A DNA stretch of 64,000 nucleotides, taken from assembly GCF_028609885.1 (NCBI RefSeq), contig NZ_CP063195.1, forward strand, positions 1,116,001 through 1,180,000, given 5' to 3'. This document shows positions 36,063-46,546 of this stretch, piece after piece (position 1 is the first letter of the stretch; every line of letters starts with the position of its first letter). The notes under the pieces are model-generated. The model did not search any database and had not been told where the DNA came from. It worked only from the letters and a program-made list of their open reading frames with translations. This DNA comes from Corynebacterium jeikeium. GTDB taxonomy: Bacteria; Actinomycetota; Actinomycetes; Mycobacteriales; Mycobacteriaceae. The translations under genes and the position numbers were made by a program.

Positions 36063-37145
36063 GTGACCCAGCAGCTCGTGCTTAAAGGCCTCGGGCCGGC
36101 TGGCGCACTCCTGGCCATTAGAGCTGCACAGCGCGGCTTTCACGTCACCGCGTATGATCCGGCCTTCGACGTCCACAGTTCAAACCCGTTTCCCGGTACC
36201 TATGGGGTGTTTTCCACGCAGATTCCCGCTTGGGCTGACCATCTTTTCGCGGCCCCGGAGCCCCTGCAGGTCGTCGCGGGTACTCCCCTCACCCGCCGCT
36301 CGCTCGGGTTTAGCTATCGAATGCTGGACCAGCGGGCTGTAGCCGAGGCGCTGCGCTGCTCGAATCTGCGCATCGAAGCCAGTCCACTGCCCGAAGGTGA
36401 AAATGCCGTCGACTGCACCGGCGCCCCACGGACGGACACCGCTCTGTGGCAACTGGCGGTCGGATGGTTCTTGCCTCTTACTGACGCCCCTTCAGAATCC
36501 ACTCCTACCTTCATGGATTGGACTGGGACGGTTACTCAGGCTGGGGATTGCCTGCCCAGCTTCTGCTACGTTCAGCGTACGGATGAAGGCTGGCTGTATG
36601 AGGAAACGATCCTGGCCGCGCACTGTAGCGCTGACGCAGTGAAACAGGAGGAAGTGTTCGAGGTTCTGCGGGTGCGCCTGGCAGACCGCATAGGGCGCTT
36701 AGGTGCTGAGAATGTGTTGCGCGAAGAACTGGTCGCGATTCCGATGGGGACCAGGCGGCGTCATAAAGAAAGTAAGTTCGGCGCCGCAGCAGGTTTCATC
36801 AATCCCGCGACGGGCTACTCGCTGGGGCATGCCCTGGAGAGTGCCGATGACTTCCTAGATGGACAACGCACCGGCGGGTGGCTGGCGTATCTGTTGCGGC
36901 AGGTTGGCGGGGAGCTTATCGCCCGGGCCGATGGCGCCGTACTGCAGGACTTCTTCGGACACTTCTTTGACCTGGATACACAGGCGCAATTGGCGTACTT
37001 GAGCGGGCGCGACGGGCTGGCAGTGGCGCGCACAATGTGGGTGCTGAGAAAGGGAACCGGGCTGCGCCATGAATTCCTCCGCCCGTTATTTCGCCAGCCG
37101 TGGTCGGTGGGCCGGGCGGTGTGGCGGAGGTTGTACTCGGCTTAG
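36063..37145 (+). CDS. lycopene cyclase-like flavoprotein
   Basis: A 360-residue protein of the soluble FAD-dependent lycopene cyclase (CrtY/CrtL) family. The N-terminal dinucleotide fold LKGLGPAGALLAIRAAQRG is followed by PGTYGVFSTQIPAWAD and PTFMDWTG, the conserved cyclase blocks, and GFINPATGYSLGHALES near residue 245. Cyclisation of lycopene end groups is inferred. No other carotenoid gene is in the window, so the substrate would come from elsewhere. It differs from the heterodimeric CrtYe/Yf membrane cyclases of C. glutamicum. The GTG start follows GGAGG by 7 bases. Its stop overlaps sufT by 4 bases. Confidence 0.82.
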   Translation: MTQQLVLKGLGPAGALLAIRAAQRGFHVTAYDPAFDVHSSNPFPGTYGVFSTQIPAWADHLFAAPEPLQVVAGTPLTRRSLGFSYRMLDQRAVAEALRCSNLRIEASPLPEGENAVDCTGAPRTDTALWQLAVGWFLPLTDAPSESTPTFMDWTGTVTQAGDCLPSFCYVQRTDEGWLYEETILAAHCSADAVKQEEVFEVLRVRLADRIGRLGAENVLREELVAIPMGTRRRHKESKFGAAAGFINPATGYSLGHALESADDFLDGQRTGGWLAYLLRQVGGELIARADGAVLQDFFGHFFDLDTQAQLAYLSGRDGLAVARTMWVLRKGTGLRHEFLRPLFRQPWSVGRAVWRRLYSA

Positions 37146-37549
37146 ACCGTGAAGCCGAGGAAACGCAGCTGCTCGCGACCTTCCTCGTTGATCATGTGCG
37201 GGCCCCAGGCCGGGCTCCACACCCAGTTGATCTTTAGATCCGAAACCTCGTCAACGTTGTTGATCACCGCATCGCGCGCCTGATCCTCCAACACATCCTG
37301 CAGCGGGCAGGCCGGGGAGGTCAGGGTCATGTTCAGTACGGCGGTCTTGTCCTCAATCCAGATGTCGTAGACCAGGCCCAGGTCGATGACATTGATACCG
37401 AGTTCCGGGTCGATAACGTCCAGTAGGTGTTCCTCGACCTTGCCCGCTAGAGCCATGGCTTCCGGGCTGCGTTCCGACGGGCCTTCTGGGGCCTTGTCCA
37501 GTGGCGAGGGATCCATCTCCGGGGCGGTGGGTTCTGCGTTCTCAGTCAT
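37142..37549 (-). CDS. sufT: SufT/MIP18-family iron-sulfur assembly factor
   Basis: A 135-residue protein with a DUF59 domain (about 35-130): DPELGINVIDLGLVYDI and the TSPACPL motif with the reactive Cys, plus WSPAWGPHMINEEGREQL. It helps maturation of iron-sulfur proteins. It is the last gene of the suf operon, 10 bases after sufU. The N-terminal 30 residues are Pro/Glu/Ser-rich and disordered-looking. Confidence 0.92.
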   Translation of the reverse strand: MTENAEPTAPEMDPSPLDKAPEGPSERSPEAMALAGKVEEHLLDVIDPELGINVIDLGLVYDIWIEDKTAVLNMTLTSPACPLQDVLEDQARDAVINNVDEVSDLKINWVWSPAWGPHMINEEGREQLRFLGFTV

Positions 37550-37559
37550 GGTGGGTTCC

Positions 37560-38021
37560 TTACTCTTTGTTTGTGTTAGCGCTAACGCCGGCCTCGGCGG
37601 CAGCGGCTTCGAAGGCCTTCCAGCCGAGCAGGGCGCACTTCACGCGGGCAGGGTACTTGGAGACTCCGGCGAAGGCAATGCCGTCGCCGATGATTTCGTC
37701 GTCGCCTTCGATCTTGCCGCGGGAGGTGACCATGCGCTCGAACTCAGCTAGCTTGGCAAAGGCTTCCGCGACGGGGCGGCCGACTAGCTCCTCGGCCATT
37801 ACGGAGGTGGATGCCTGGCTAATCGAGCATCCGACAGCGTCGTAGGAGATATCTTCGACAGTCTGGTTGTCCTCGCTGAGGTGCAGGCGGAGCGTGAGCT
37901 CATCGCCACACGAGGTGTTGACGTGGTGCACCTCAGCCTCGAAAGGCTCGCGCAAGCCCGCGTGCTGTGGGTGCTTGTAGTGGTCCAGGATCACTTCCTG
38001 GTACATCTGCTCAAGTTTCAT
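37560..38021 (-). CDS. sufU: SufU scaffold / sulfur-transfer protein
   Basis: A 153-residue SufU. Zinc/cluster ligands C38 (in CGDE), D40, C65 and C129 are present. In Gram-positive bacteria SufU takes sulfur from SufS and passes it to the SufBCD scaffold. The ATG start at 38021 is preceded by AAAAAAGG. Confidence 0.94.
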   Translation of the reverse strand: MKLEQMYQEVILDHYKHPQHAGLREPFEAEVHHVNTSCGDELTLRLHLSEDNQTVEDISYDAVGCSISQASTSVMAEELVGRPVAEAFAKLAEFERMVTSRGKIEGDDEIIGDGIAFAGVSKYPARVKCALLGWKAFEAAAAEAGVSANTNKE

Positions 38022-38042
38022 AGGGGCCTAGAATCCTTTTTT

Positions 38043-39393
<1,351 letters not shown>

Positions 39394-39424
39394 TTAAACG
39401 GATTGAAGGAGTTAAAGAGCGGAC

Positions 39425-40180
39425 CTAGATGAACTTGTCGTAGCCCTCGGCCTCGAGCTGCTCAGCCAGCTCCGGTCCACCGGATTCCACGATGCGGCCG
39501 CCGGCGAAGACGTGCACGTGGTCGGGCTTCACGTAGTTCAGGATGCGCTGGTAGTGCGTGATCATTACCACGCCGCCGTTCTCACGCTCCTGGTAGCGGT
39601 TGATGCCCTCAGAGACGACACGCAGCGCATCGACGTCGAGACCAGAGTCGGTCTCGTCCAGGATTGCGAACTTCGGCTTCAGCAGACCCAGCTGCAGGAT
39701 CTCATGGCGCTTCTTCTCGCCACCGGAGAAGCCCTCGTTGATGGAGCGTTCGGAGAAGGACGGGTCGATCGCCAGCTCCTCCATCGCACCGCGGGCTTCC
39801 TTAACCCACTCGCGGATCTTCGGTGCCTCGCCGCGCACGGCGGTAGCGGAAGAACGCAGGAAGTTTGCCATGGAGACGCCCGGCACCTCGGTCGGGTACT
39901 GCATAGCGAGGAACAGGCCCGCGCGAGCGCGTTCATCGACTTCCAGATCCAGCAGGTTTTCGCCGTCCAGCAGTACCTCGCCCTCAGTGATCTCGTAGCG
40001 CGGGTGGCCAGCGATGGCGTACGACAGGGTTGACTTGCCGGAGCCGTTGGGGCCCATGATGGCGTGGGTCTCACCGGAGTTGATGGTCAGGTTCACGCCG
40101 TGCAGGATCGGCTTCGGATCCTCGTTCTCGTCGGCGGGGACGACCTGCGCGTGCAGGTTCTTGATTTCCAGAGTGCTCAT
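39425..40180 (-). CDS. sufC: Fe-S assembly ATPase SufC
   Basis: A 251-residue soluble ABC ATPase of the SufBCD scaffold. Walker A GPNGSGKST, signature FSGGEKKRHEIL and Walker B AILDETDSGLDVDAL are complete and typical of SufC. ATP hydrolysis drives reshaping of SufB-SufD during cluster formation. It lies 45 bases downstream of sufD. Confidence 0.96.
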   Translation of the reverse strand: MSTLEIKNLHAQVVPADENEDPKPILHGVNLTINSGETHAIMGPNGSGKSTLSYAIAGHPRYEITEGEVLLDGENLLDLEVDERARAGLFLAMQYPTEVPGVSMANFLRSSATAVRGEAPKIREWVKEARGAMEELAIDPSFSERSINEGFSGGEKKRHEILQLGLLKPKFAILDETDSGLDVDALRVVSEGINRYQERENGGVVMITHYQRILNYVKPDHVHVFAGGRIVESGGPELAEQLEAEGYDKFI

Positions 40181-40225
40181 GGTGTGTAAAAAGCTTTCTT
40201 TGGGTGTTTGACAGGGGGAATGAAA

Positions 40226-41437
40226 TTAGAGAACCGTGTGCTGCAGCTCGGCCTCGACCTTGTCTTCCAGCAGCTCGCGGATGGACTCCTCCGGGATGCG
40301 CTTGATGACGTCGGTGAAGAAACCGCGGACGATCAGCATTTTCGCGCTGGCCGGGTCGATGCCACGGGACTGTAGGTAGAACATGTGCTCGTCGTCGAAG
40401 CGGCCGACGGTTGCGGCGTGACCCGCGCCGACGATCTCGCCGGTCTGAATCTCCAGGTTTGGCACTGCATCTGCCCGTGCGCCGGAGGTCAGCAGCAGGT
40501 TGTTGTTCTTCTCATAAGTGTCGGTGCCCGTGGCATCTGGGCGGATCAGCACATCGCCGATCCATGCCGTGCGTGCCTCACGGGCATCCTTGCCCTTCTC
40601 AGGCTCGCCCTGCAGCGCACCCTTGTACAGCACGTTGGAGCGGCAGTTACGGATCGAGTGGTCCACCAGCAGGCGCTGCTCGAAGTACTGGCCTGCATCC
40701 GCAAAGTACAGACCCAGCAGCTCAGCATCGCCGCCGGTATCCGTGTAGCGTACGTGCGGAACGGAGCGCACCACGTGGCCGCCGAAGGCCGCGTAGTAAT
40801 GGCGCACGGTTGCATCGCGGCCAACCTGGATGTGCGAGTTTGACAGGTGTACCGCGTCGTCGTTCCAGTCCTCGAATACAACGGTGGTCAGCTTTGCACC
40901 GTTGCCGACGACGAACTCGACGTTGTCAGAATGAGCGCCGGAGCCCTCGTAGCGGACAAACACCACGGCCTCAGCGTGGGGCTCGAGCTCCACAACCAGG
41001 GTGCCGTAGGAGACCTCGTCCTCCCCCGGGCCGTCGATGGTGACGGTCACCGGAGCCTTCAGCGCCGTGTTCTTGGAGATACGTACGTAGTCAGCCGACT
41101 CAGTGTTCTCCCACGCCTGGGCTGCGGCACGGTCTACAGGAGCACCCGCGCGGCCAAGACGCTCATCGCCCGTCTGTAGCTGCTCGACGCTGACGCTCGG
41201 GGCGTCATCATCAGAAACACCGACAGCAACCGCAGCGCGCTTGCCAGCTACGGCCGAGCCATCGTGCAGGCCACGCAGCTCGCGCAGCGGGGTGAAGCGC
41301 CAATCCTCATCCTTACCGCGCGGCACGGCAAAGTCCGCGGCCGAGAACGAGGTGAAACGGTCACCCTTGGTCTGGTGATCCGTACCAGCCTGAACCGGTG
41401 TGATAGTCGCTTCGGTTTCGTTGAGTGGGGTGGTCAT
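40226..41437 (-). CDS. sufD: Fe-S assembly protein SufD
   Basis: A 403-residue beta-helix scaffold subunit, partner of SufB. Family blocks RSVPHVRYTDTGGDAELLGL and GIDPASAKMLIVRGFFTDVI are present; the latter C-terminal block is shared with SufB. Starts 5 bases after sufB. Confidence 0.95.
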   Translation of the reverse strand: MTTPLNETEATITPVQAGTDHQTKGDRFTSFSAADFAVPRGKDEDWRFTPLRELRGLHDGSAVAGKRAAVAVGVSDDDAPSVSVEQLQTGDERLGRAGAPVDRAAAQAWENTESADYVRISKNTALKAPVTVTIDGPGEDEVSYGTLVVELEPHAEAVVFVRYEGSGAHSDNVEFVVGNGAKLTTVVFEDWNDDAVHLSNSHIQVGRDATVRHYYAAFGGHVVRSVPHVRYTDTGGDAELLGLYFADAGQYFEQRLLVDHSIRNCRSNVLYKGALQGEPEKGKDAREARTAWIGDVLIRPDATGTDTYEKNNNLLLTSGARADAVPNLEIQTGEIVGAGHAATVGRFDDEHMFYLQSRGIDPASAKMLIVRGFFTDVIKRIPEESIRELLEDKVEAELQHTVL

Positions 41438-41442
41438 TTGGT

Positions 41443-42885
41443 TTAACCCACCGATCCTTCCATCTGCAGTTCGATTAGACGGTTGAGCTCCAGGGCGTAC
41501 TCCATGGGCAGCTCCTTAGCGATTGGCTCCACGAAGCCGCGGACGATCATCGCCATTGCCTCTTCTTCCTCGATGCCGCGTGACATCAGGTAGAACAGCT
41601 GATCCTCGGAGACCTGCGAGACGGTGGCCTCGTGGCCCAGCGTCACGTGATCGTTACGGATGTCGTTGTATGGGTATGTGTCCGATCGGGAGATGGAGTC
41701 GACCAGCAGCGCGTCACACTCGACGTTCGAGGCGGAGTGGTGTGCATCCTTGTTGACCTGCACCAGGCCGCGGTAGGCAGCGCGGCCACCGGCGCGGGCG
41801 ACGGACTTGGAGACGATATTTGAGCTCGTGTACGGAGCCATGTGCACCATCTTCGCGCCCGTGTCCTGGAACTGACCCTCGCCGGCGAAAGCCACGGAGA
41901 GCACCTCGCCCTTAGCGTGCGGGCCGGTCATCCAGACGGCCGGGTACTTCATGGTCACCTTGGAGCCGATGTTGCCGTCGACCCACTCCATCGTGCCGCC
42001 CTCTTCGCACTTCGTGCGCTTGGTGACGAGATTGTAGACGTTGTTCGACCAGTTCTGGATCGTGGTGTAGCGGCAGCGCCCGCCCTTCTTCACGATGATC
42101 TCGACCACTGCGGAGTGCAGGGAGTCGGTCTTGTAAATCGGCGCGGTGCAACCCTCGACGTAGTGGACGTACGCGTCCTCGTCGACGATGATCAGCGTGC
42201 GCTCGAACTGCCCCATGTTCTCGGTGTTAATGCGGAAGTAAGCCTGCAGTGGGATATCCACGTGCACGCCCTTCGGTACGTAAATGAAGGAACCACCGGA
42301 CCAGACTGCCGTGTTCAGTGCAGAGAACTTGTTGTCGCCAGCCGGGATAACGGTGCCGAAGTACTCCTCGAACAGCTCGGGGTACTCGCGCAGACCCGTA
42401 TCGGTATCGACGAAGATTACGCCCTGCTTTTCTAGGTCCTCGCGGATCTGGTGGTAAACCACCTCGGACTCGTACTGGGCGGCCACGCCAGCAACCAGAC
42501 GCTGCTTTTCGGCCTCTGGGATGCCCAGCTTGTCGTAGGTGTTCTTAATGTCCTCCGGCAGATCCTCCCAGGTCTGAGCCTGCTTCTCGGTGGAGCGAAC
42601 GAAGTACTTAATGTTGTCGAAGTCGATATCGCTGAGGTCTGCGCCCCACGTTGGTAGCGGCTTCTTGTCGAAGATATCCAGAGCCTTAAGACGGCGCTTT
42701 AGCATCCACTCCGGCTCATTCTTCTTTGCAGAGATGTCGCGGACGACGTCCTCGTTAAGGCCACGGCGGGCCGAGGCACCGGCGGCATCGGAATCGTGCC
42801 AGCCATAGCCGTACGCGCCGATGGAATCGATGATCTCTTCGTCGGTCTGCGGCTTAGTTTCAGGTGTTTGTGCAGCTTGAGTCAT
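41443..42885 (-). CDS. sufB: Fe-S assembly protein SufB
   Basis: A 480-residue scaffold subunit on which the cluster is built. Blocks include [20 protein letters not shown], the conserved [10 protein letters not shown] with its Cys, and the C-terminal [20 protein letters not shown]. The ATG is 3 bases after the sufR stop, so it is translationally coupled to the regulator. Confidence 0.97.
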   Translation of the reverse strand: MTQAAQTPETKPQTDEEIIDSIGAYGYGWHDSDAAGASARRGLNEDVVRDISAKKNEPEWMLKRRLKALDIFDKKPLPTWGADLSDIDFDNIKYFVRSTEKQAQTWEDLPEDIKNTYDKLGIPEAEKQRLVAGVAAQYESEVVYHQIREDLEKQGVIFVDTDTGLREYPELFEEYFGTVIPAGDNKFSALNTAVWSGGSFIYVPKGVHVDIPLQAYFRINTENMGQFERTLIIVDEDAYVHYVEGCTAPIYKTDSLHSAVVEIIVKKGGRCRYTTIQNWSNNVYNLVTKRTKCEEGGTMEWVDGNIGSKVTMKYPAVWMTGPHAKGEVLSVAFAGEGQFQDTGAKMVHMAPYTSSNIVSKSVARAGGRAAYRGLVQVNKDAHHSASNVECDALLVDSISRSDTYPYNDIRNDHVTLGHEATVSQVSEDQLFYLMSRGIEEEEAMAMIVRGFVEPIAKELPMEYALELNRLIELQMEGSVG

Positions 42886-42888
42886 GGT

Positions 42889-43572
42889 TTAACTTTCCTT
42901 CTTGGGGGAAGGGTCAATGGTTTTAAGCGGAATATAGGTGGTGCAGACACCGTTACCGTCGGCGATTGTTGCCAAAGGTTGAGTGTGCTGTCCCAGCAGC
43001 TCTGCGACCACCCGGTGCTCCGCCGCGCACAGTTCTGGGAACTCGTGAGCGACATCTTGAATCGGGCAGTGATGACGGCAAATCTGTACGCCACCGCCTG
43101 CGTGACCGACAGTGGCTGCGTAGCCCTTCTCGGTTAATGCGTCGGCAATGGCCTGGGCCTTGGCGGCAACGTCCGCGTCGCAGTCGGATACGTCCTGAAG
43201 CAGATCGTTGATGCGCTGAGCGGCGAAGTCCTCCACCGCCTCCTCTCCGCCTGCAGAGCGAAGAGCGCGCAGCGCCAGCAAGGCTAGCGTGTCGTAATCA
43301 TGTCCAAACTCCGCCCGGCCGTCGTCGGTCAGCCTAAAGAGTTTGGCGGGCCGTCCACGTTGCCCGGAGCGAGGTGCCTCGACAACCTCGGCGAGGCCGT
43401 CGGAGACAATATTGTCTAAGTGACGCCGAACGCCGGCGGCGCTTAGCCCAAAAGCCTCGCTAATGTCCGATGCGCTCACCGGACCGTGACGCAGCACGTG
43501 CAGAAGAATGCGGTGCCGCGTGTCGTGCTCTGCGGCGGGCTGGGTTGCCCGCTCCTCAGATGTCCGTGCCAC
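42889..43572 (-). CDS. sufR: iron-sulfur-sensing repressor SufR
   Basis: A 227-residue winged-helix regulator. HTH in SASDISEAFGLSAAGVRRHL; C-terminal cysteines C165, C169, C182 and C210 are the ligand set for the regulatory Fe-S cluster. SufR represses the suf operon when cluster supply is sufficient, and is its first gene here. GTG start at 43572 with strong AGGAGGT. A CAAC/GTTG palindrome lies 41 bases upstream. Confidence 0.93.
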   Translation of the reverse strand: MARTSEERATQPAAEHDTRHRILLHVLRHGPVSASDISEAFGLSAAGVRRHLDNIVSDGLAEVVEAPRSGQRGRPAKLFRLTDDGRAEFGHDYDTLALLALRALRSAGGEEAVEDFAAQRINDLLQDVSDCDADVAAKAQAIADALTEKGYAATVGHAGGGVQICRHHCPIQDVAHEFPELCAAEHRVVAELLGQHTQPLATIADGNGVCTTYIPLKTIDPSPKKES

Positions 43573-43612
43573 GCTAGTACCTCCTTATCGCTTCCGTTCG
43601 AGTGCGCCTGTG

Positions 43613-43625
43613 CAACTAAAAGTTG
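43613..43625. promoter_or_regulatory. candidate SufR operator
   Basis: CAAC-N5-GTTG with symmetric flanks (TGCAACTAAAAGTTGTGC). Cyanobacterial SufR binds CAAC-N6-GTTG; the one-base shorter spacer is the only difference. It lies 41 bases upstream of the sufR start. Confidence 0.5.
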
Positions 43626-43772
43626 TGCCTACATGATTAGACAACAAAAGTGTGTCGTAAATATTCCCGCTTGTCTACTAAGGTAACCCTGCCTAACTCG
43701 TCGTAGATCTTTGAGTCCTCTTTGTGGCGCTGGTCACGGCCATGGCTAAAGAAGATCCAGTGCGACATTCGG

Positions 43773-43778
43773 TAGTAT
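43773..43778 (+). promoter_or_regulatory. -10 element of leaderless mptB promoter
   Basis: TAGTAT, 8 bases before ATG 43787. Confidence 0.6.
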
Positions 43779-43786
43779 CTGCACCT

Positions 43787-45526
43787 ATGACTACCCCCAC
43801 CTCAGCCACCCCGCGCTCGTCTCGGGGGTCGCGTCTCCTGGCGCCCTGGCGGAGGTTCCAGGAGCAGTTGCCACAACTAGGCATTGCGGGGTCGCGGTCG
43901 GCGCAACTGCACTCCGACTCGGATGGCGACAATGTGCCGGAAAGCTCCATGTGGCTGGAACCGCTGAACCGCGCGCTATCTATGCGACTCTACGCTGCGG
44001 TTTTCCTCGGCGCACTTGGCACCATGCTCATCACGGTCGGTGGACTGGGAGCCGGCGCCTTCCCCGTGATTCACAACCCCTATTGGGACTTCCCCGGCGT
44101 GAACACGCTGGCACGGATGCTGCACTCCACCACCGTTTTGGTCTTCGTGGGAATCGGCTTCTTGGTCTACGGCTGGCTGCTCCTGTTTAGCTTTGCTGTC
44201 TCAGCCCCCGGCAGACCCAACCATCCAATCCCAGTGCGAACCTATTGGCGCACTTTCTTTGTATGGGTTACCCCACTCATGGTTACCCCGCCGCTATTTA
44301 CCCAGGACATTTACTCCTACTTGGCGCAGGGGGCGATCGCGGCGAAGGGCTGGGATCCCTACAGTGCCGGGCCGGTAGATCTGTTGGGCATTGACGATCC
44401 ACTAGCCCGTTCCGTACCGTTGATGTGGGCACACTCGCCAGCCCCCTATGGGCCTGTAGCGCTGGGCTACGGCGAGGGTATTTCCTTGCTCACCGGCAAT
44501 TCCATCATCCTGGGCATAGTGCTACACCGGTTGGTGGCCATCCTGGGGTTGGCTCTTAGTGGCTGGGCGCTCGTCCGCCTAGCACGGCGCTGTGGCGTGT
44601 CGAGTGGAGCTGCATTGTGGTTGGGAGTGTTGAATCCGCTGGCGATTCTGCACCTGGTCGGCGGCATTCACAACGAAGCCGCTCTGATTGGACTTCTGCT
44701 CGCAGGCCTGGAGCTTGTGCTGCGCGGCGTGGACAACGAGAAGCGCCCCCTCACCAGCCGCTGGATTTTGATTATCGGCGGATTCGGATTGATCACAATG
44801 GCCGGTTTGGTCAAAGTCACAGCCTTAATTGGCTTGGGGTTTGCCGGTGCTGCACTCGCTCGCTGGTTCGGCGGCCGCCTGGTGGATCTCATCACCGCTG
44901 CAGCCGTTGCCGTCGTGGTTGCAGTTGTAACCTCCGTGGCGTTTTCCATTATCACCGGCGTAGGCTTCGGCTGGATCACGTCCCAGGGAGGCGCTGCAGA
45001 GATCATCTCTTGGATGTCCATCAGTACCTCTCTAGGGTTGGCCTCCGGAGCTCTCGGCACTGTCCTGGGACTTGGCGACCACACGGATTCGGCATTGATA
45101 GTCTTCCGCGCACTTGGGCTGCTTGTTGGTGCATTCTGGGTAGTTCGCATGCTGTGGGCCTCCTTCCAGGGCCGGATCCACCCGGTGGGTGGGCTGGGCG
45201 TGGCCACGCTCATCCTGGTGTTCTTCTTCCCGGTGGTACATCCTTGGTATCTGCTGTGGGCGATCCTCCCCCTTGCAGCCTGGGCGAATAGACGAGCGTT
45301 CCACCTCACCGCTGTGATCTATTCGGTGGTGTTTAGCTTCTTCATCCTCCCCCGAGGGTTGTCGCTGCCGACCTCTACCGTTATCTACATTTATGCAATG
45401 AGCCTTGTATTTTTCCTGGTAGCGCTAGTTGTTCTGCGAGCTCTTGCCGCCCGCAACGCAGATCTGGCAGAGGCTCTGTCGTTTCGTTCCAGTACGCTTC
45501 GGCGAACGGTAGCTGCTACTACGTAA
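43787..45526 (+). CDS. mptB: alpha-(1->6)-mannopyranosyltransferase MptB-like
   Basis: A 579-residue polytopic membrane glycosyltransferase (GT-C fold, about 12 or more helices). The first extracytoplasmic loop contains PLFTQDIYSYLAQGAI, with the acidic residue pair expected for GT-C enzymes. In C. glutamicum MptB starts the mannan core of lipomannan from polyprenyl-phosphomannose, and the gene has the same neighbours. N-terminal 70 residues are cytosolic and low in complexity. The ATG at 43787 is set by the -10 element; the frame extends 21 codons upstream without a ribosome binding site. Confidence 0.88.
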   Translation: MTTPTSATPRSSRGSRLLAPWRRFQEQLPQLGIAGSRSAQLHSDSDGDNVPESSMWLEPLNRALSMRLYAAVFLGALGTMLITVGGLGAGAFPVIHNPYWDFPGVNTLARMLHSTTVLVFVGIGFLVYGWLLLFSFAVSAPGRPNHPIPVRTYWRTFFVWVTPLMVTPPLFTQDIYSYLAQGAIAAKGWDPYSAGPVDLLGIDDPLARSVPLMWAHSPAPYGPVALGYGEGISLLTGNSIILGIVLHRLVAILGLALSGWALVRLARRCGVSSGAALWLGVLNPLAILHLVGGIHNEAALIGLLLAGLELVLRGVDNEKRPLTSRWILIIGGFGLITMAGLVKVTALIGLGFAGAALARWFGGRLVDLITAAAVAVVVAVVTSVAFSIITGVGFGWITSQGGAAEIISWMSISTSLGLASGALGTVLGLGDHTDSALIVFRALGLLVGAFWVVRMLWASFQGRIHPVGGLGVATLILVFFFPVVHPWYLLWAILPLAAWANRRAFHLTAVIYSVVFSFFILPRGLSLPTSTVIYIYAMSLVFFLVALVVLRALAARNADLAEALSFRSSTLRRTVAATT

Positions 45527-45542
45527 AACACTGCTAGGGGGC

Positions 45543-45548
45543 TAGACT
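45543..45548 (+). promoter_or_regulatory. -10 element of leaderless ABC-ATPase promoter
   Basis: TAGACT, 8 bases before ATG 45557. Confidence 0.6.
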
Positions 45549-45556
45549 TTCACATC

Positions 45557-46546
45557 ATGACAACAAGACCTGAAACCCAGGCAACGCAGGCACGTGCCAG
45601 CGCACCCGTACTCGAGCTCCGTGACGTGGTCAAGACCTACGGCGAGCGTCGCGCTGTCGATGGGCTGAGCTTGGACTTGTCCGCCGGACAGGTGCTCGCG
45701 CTCCTAGGCCCGAATGGCGCCGGCAAGACCACGACCGTCGAGATGTGCGAGGGCTTCATCCGTCCCACCGAGGGCACCATTCGCGTATTCGGTAAGGATC
45801 CGGCCGTCGAATCGGACGAGGTTCGCAGTCGCATTGGGGTAATGCTGCAAGGTGGCGGCGCGTACCCCGGAATCCGCGTCGGCGAGATGTTGCGCCTGGT
45901 GGCGTCATACTCCAAGAACCCCTTGGACCCCGACTGGCTGCTAGAAACTGTTGGATTGACCGGCCACAAAAAGACTCCCTACCGGCGCCTATCGGGAGGC
46001 CAACAACAACGTCTGAGCTTGGCCTGTGCACTTGTGGGGCGTCCGGAGCTGGTGTTCCTAGATGAACCGACCGCCGGCCTGGATGCGCAGTCCCGACTGG
46101 CAGTGTGGGATCTGGTGGCCTCGCTGAAGCGCGATGGTGTGGCGGTGGTTTTGACCACCCACTTGATGGACGAGGCGGAAGCGCTGGCCGACCAGGTAGT
46201 CATCATCGATTCCGGTCGGGTGGTGGCGTCCGGTACACCGGAGCAGATGATGTCGCACCGCGATCCGAACTCCGCCGACGCGTGGCTTGCGGTGCAGGTT
46301 GATTGCGACGCCGCACTCCCCGCTGTCTCCGCAGCCATTGCCAAGCGCGCGGAGGTGCCGGTGGCGGTGGACGAGCTGCGCCCCCGCCACTACAGAATCG
46401 AGGCCGAGGAGTTGAGTCCACAGCTGGTCGCAGCGGTGGCCGAGGCTTTCGCCGATGAATCCATGATGATTAGCCAACTCGAAGTCAACAGGCAGTCGCT
46501 GGAGGACGTATTCCTCTCTCTCACCGGAAAGGACATCCGCTCATGA
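45557..46546 (+). CDS. ABC transporter ATP-binding protein (DrrA/CcmA type)
   Basis: A 329-residue ATPase with Walker A GPNGAGKTT, signature LSGGQQQRLSLA and Walker B LVFLDEPTAGLDAQ, and a C-terminal extension typical of the DrrA-like exporters. Together with the next gene it forms an ABC-2 exporter of unknown substrate. Position between mptB and ctaA is conserved in corynebacteria, which suggests an envelope or heme-related role. ATGA overlap with the permease gene. Confidence 0.92.
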   Translation: MTTRPETQATQARASAPVLELRDVVKTYGERRAVDGLSLDLSAGQVLALLGPNGAGKTTTVEMCEGFIRPTEGTIRVFGKDPAVESDEVRSRIGVMLQGGGAYPGIRVGEMLRLVASYSKNPLDPDWLLETVGLTGHKKTPYRRLSGGQQQRLSLACALVGRPELVFLDEPTAGLDAQSRLAVWDLVASLKRDGVAVVLTTHLMDEAEALADQVVIIDSGRVVASGTPEQMMSHRDPNSADAWLAVQVDCDAALPAVSAAIAKRAEVPVAVDELRPRHYRIEAEELSPQLVAAVAEAFADESMMISQLEVNRQSLEDVFLSLTGKDIRS

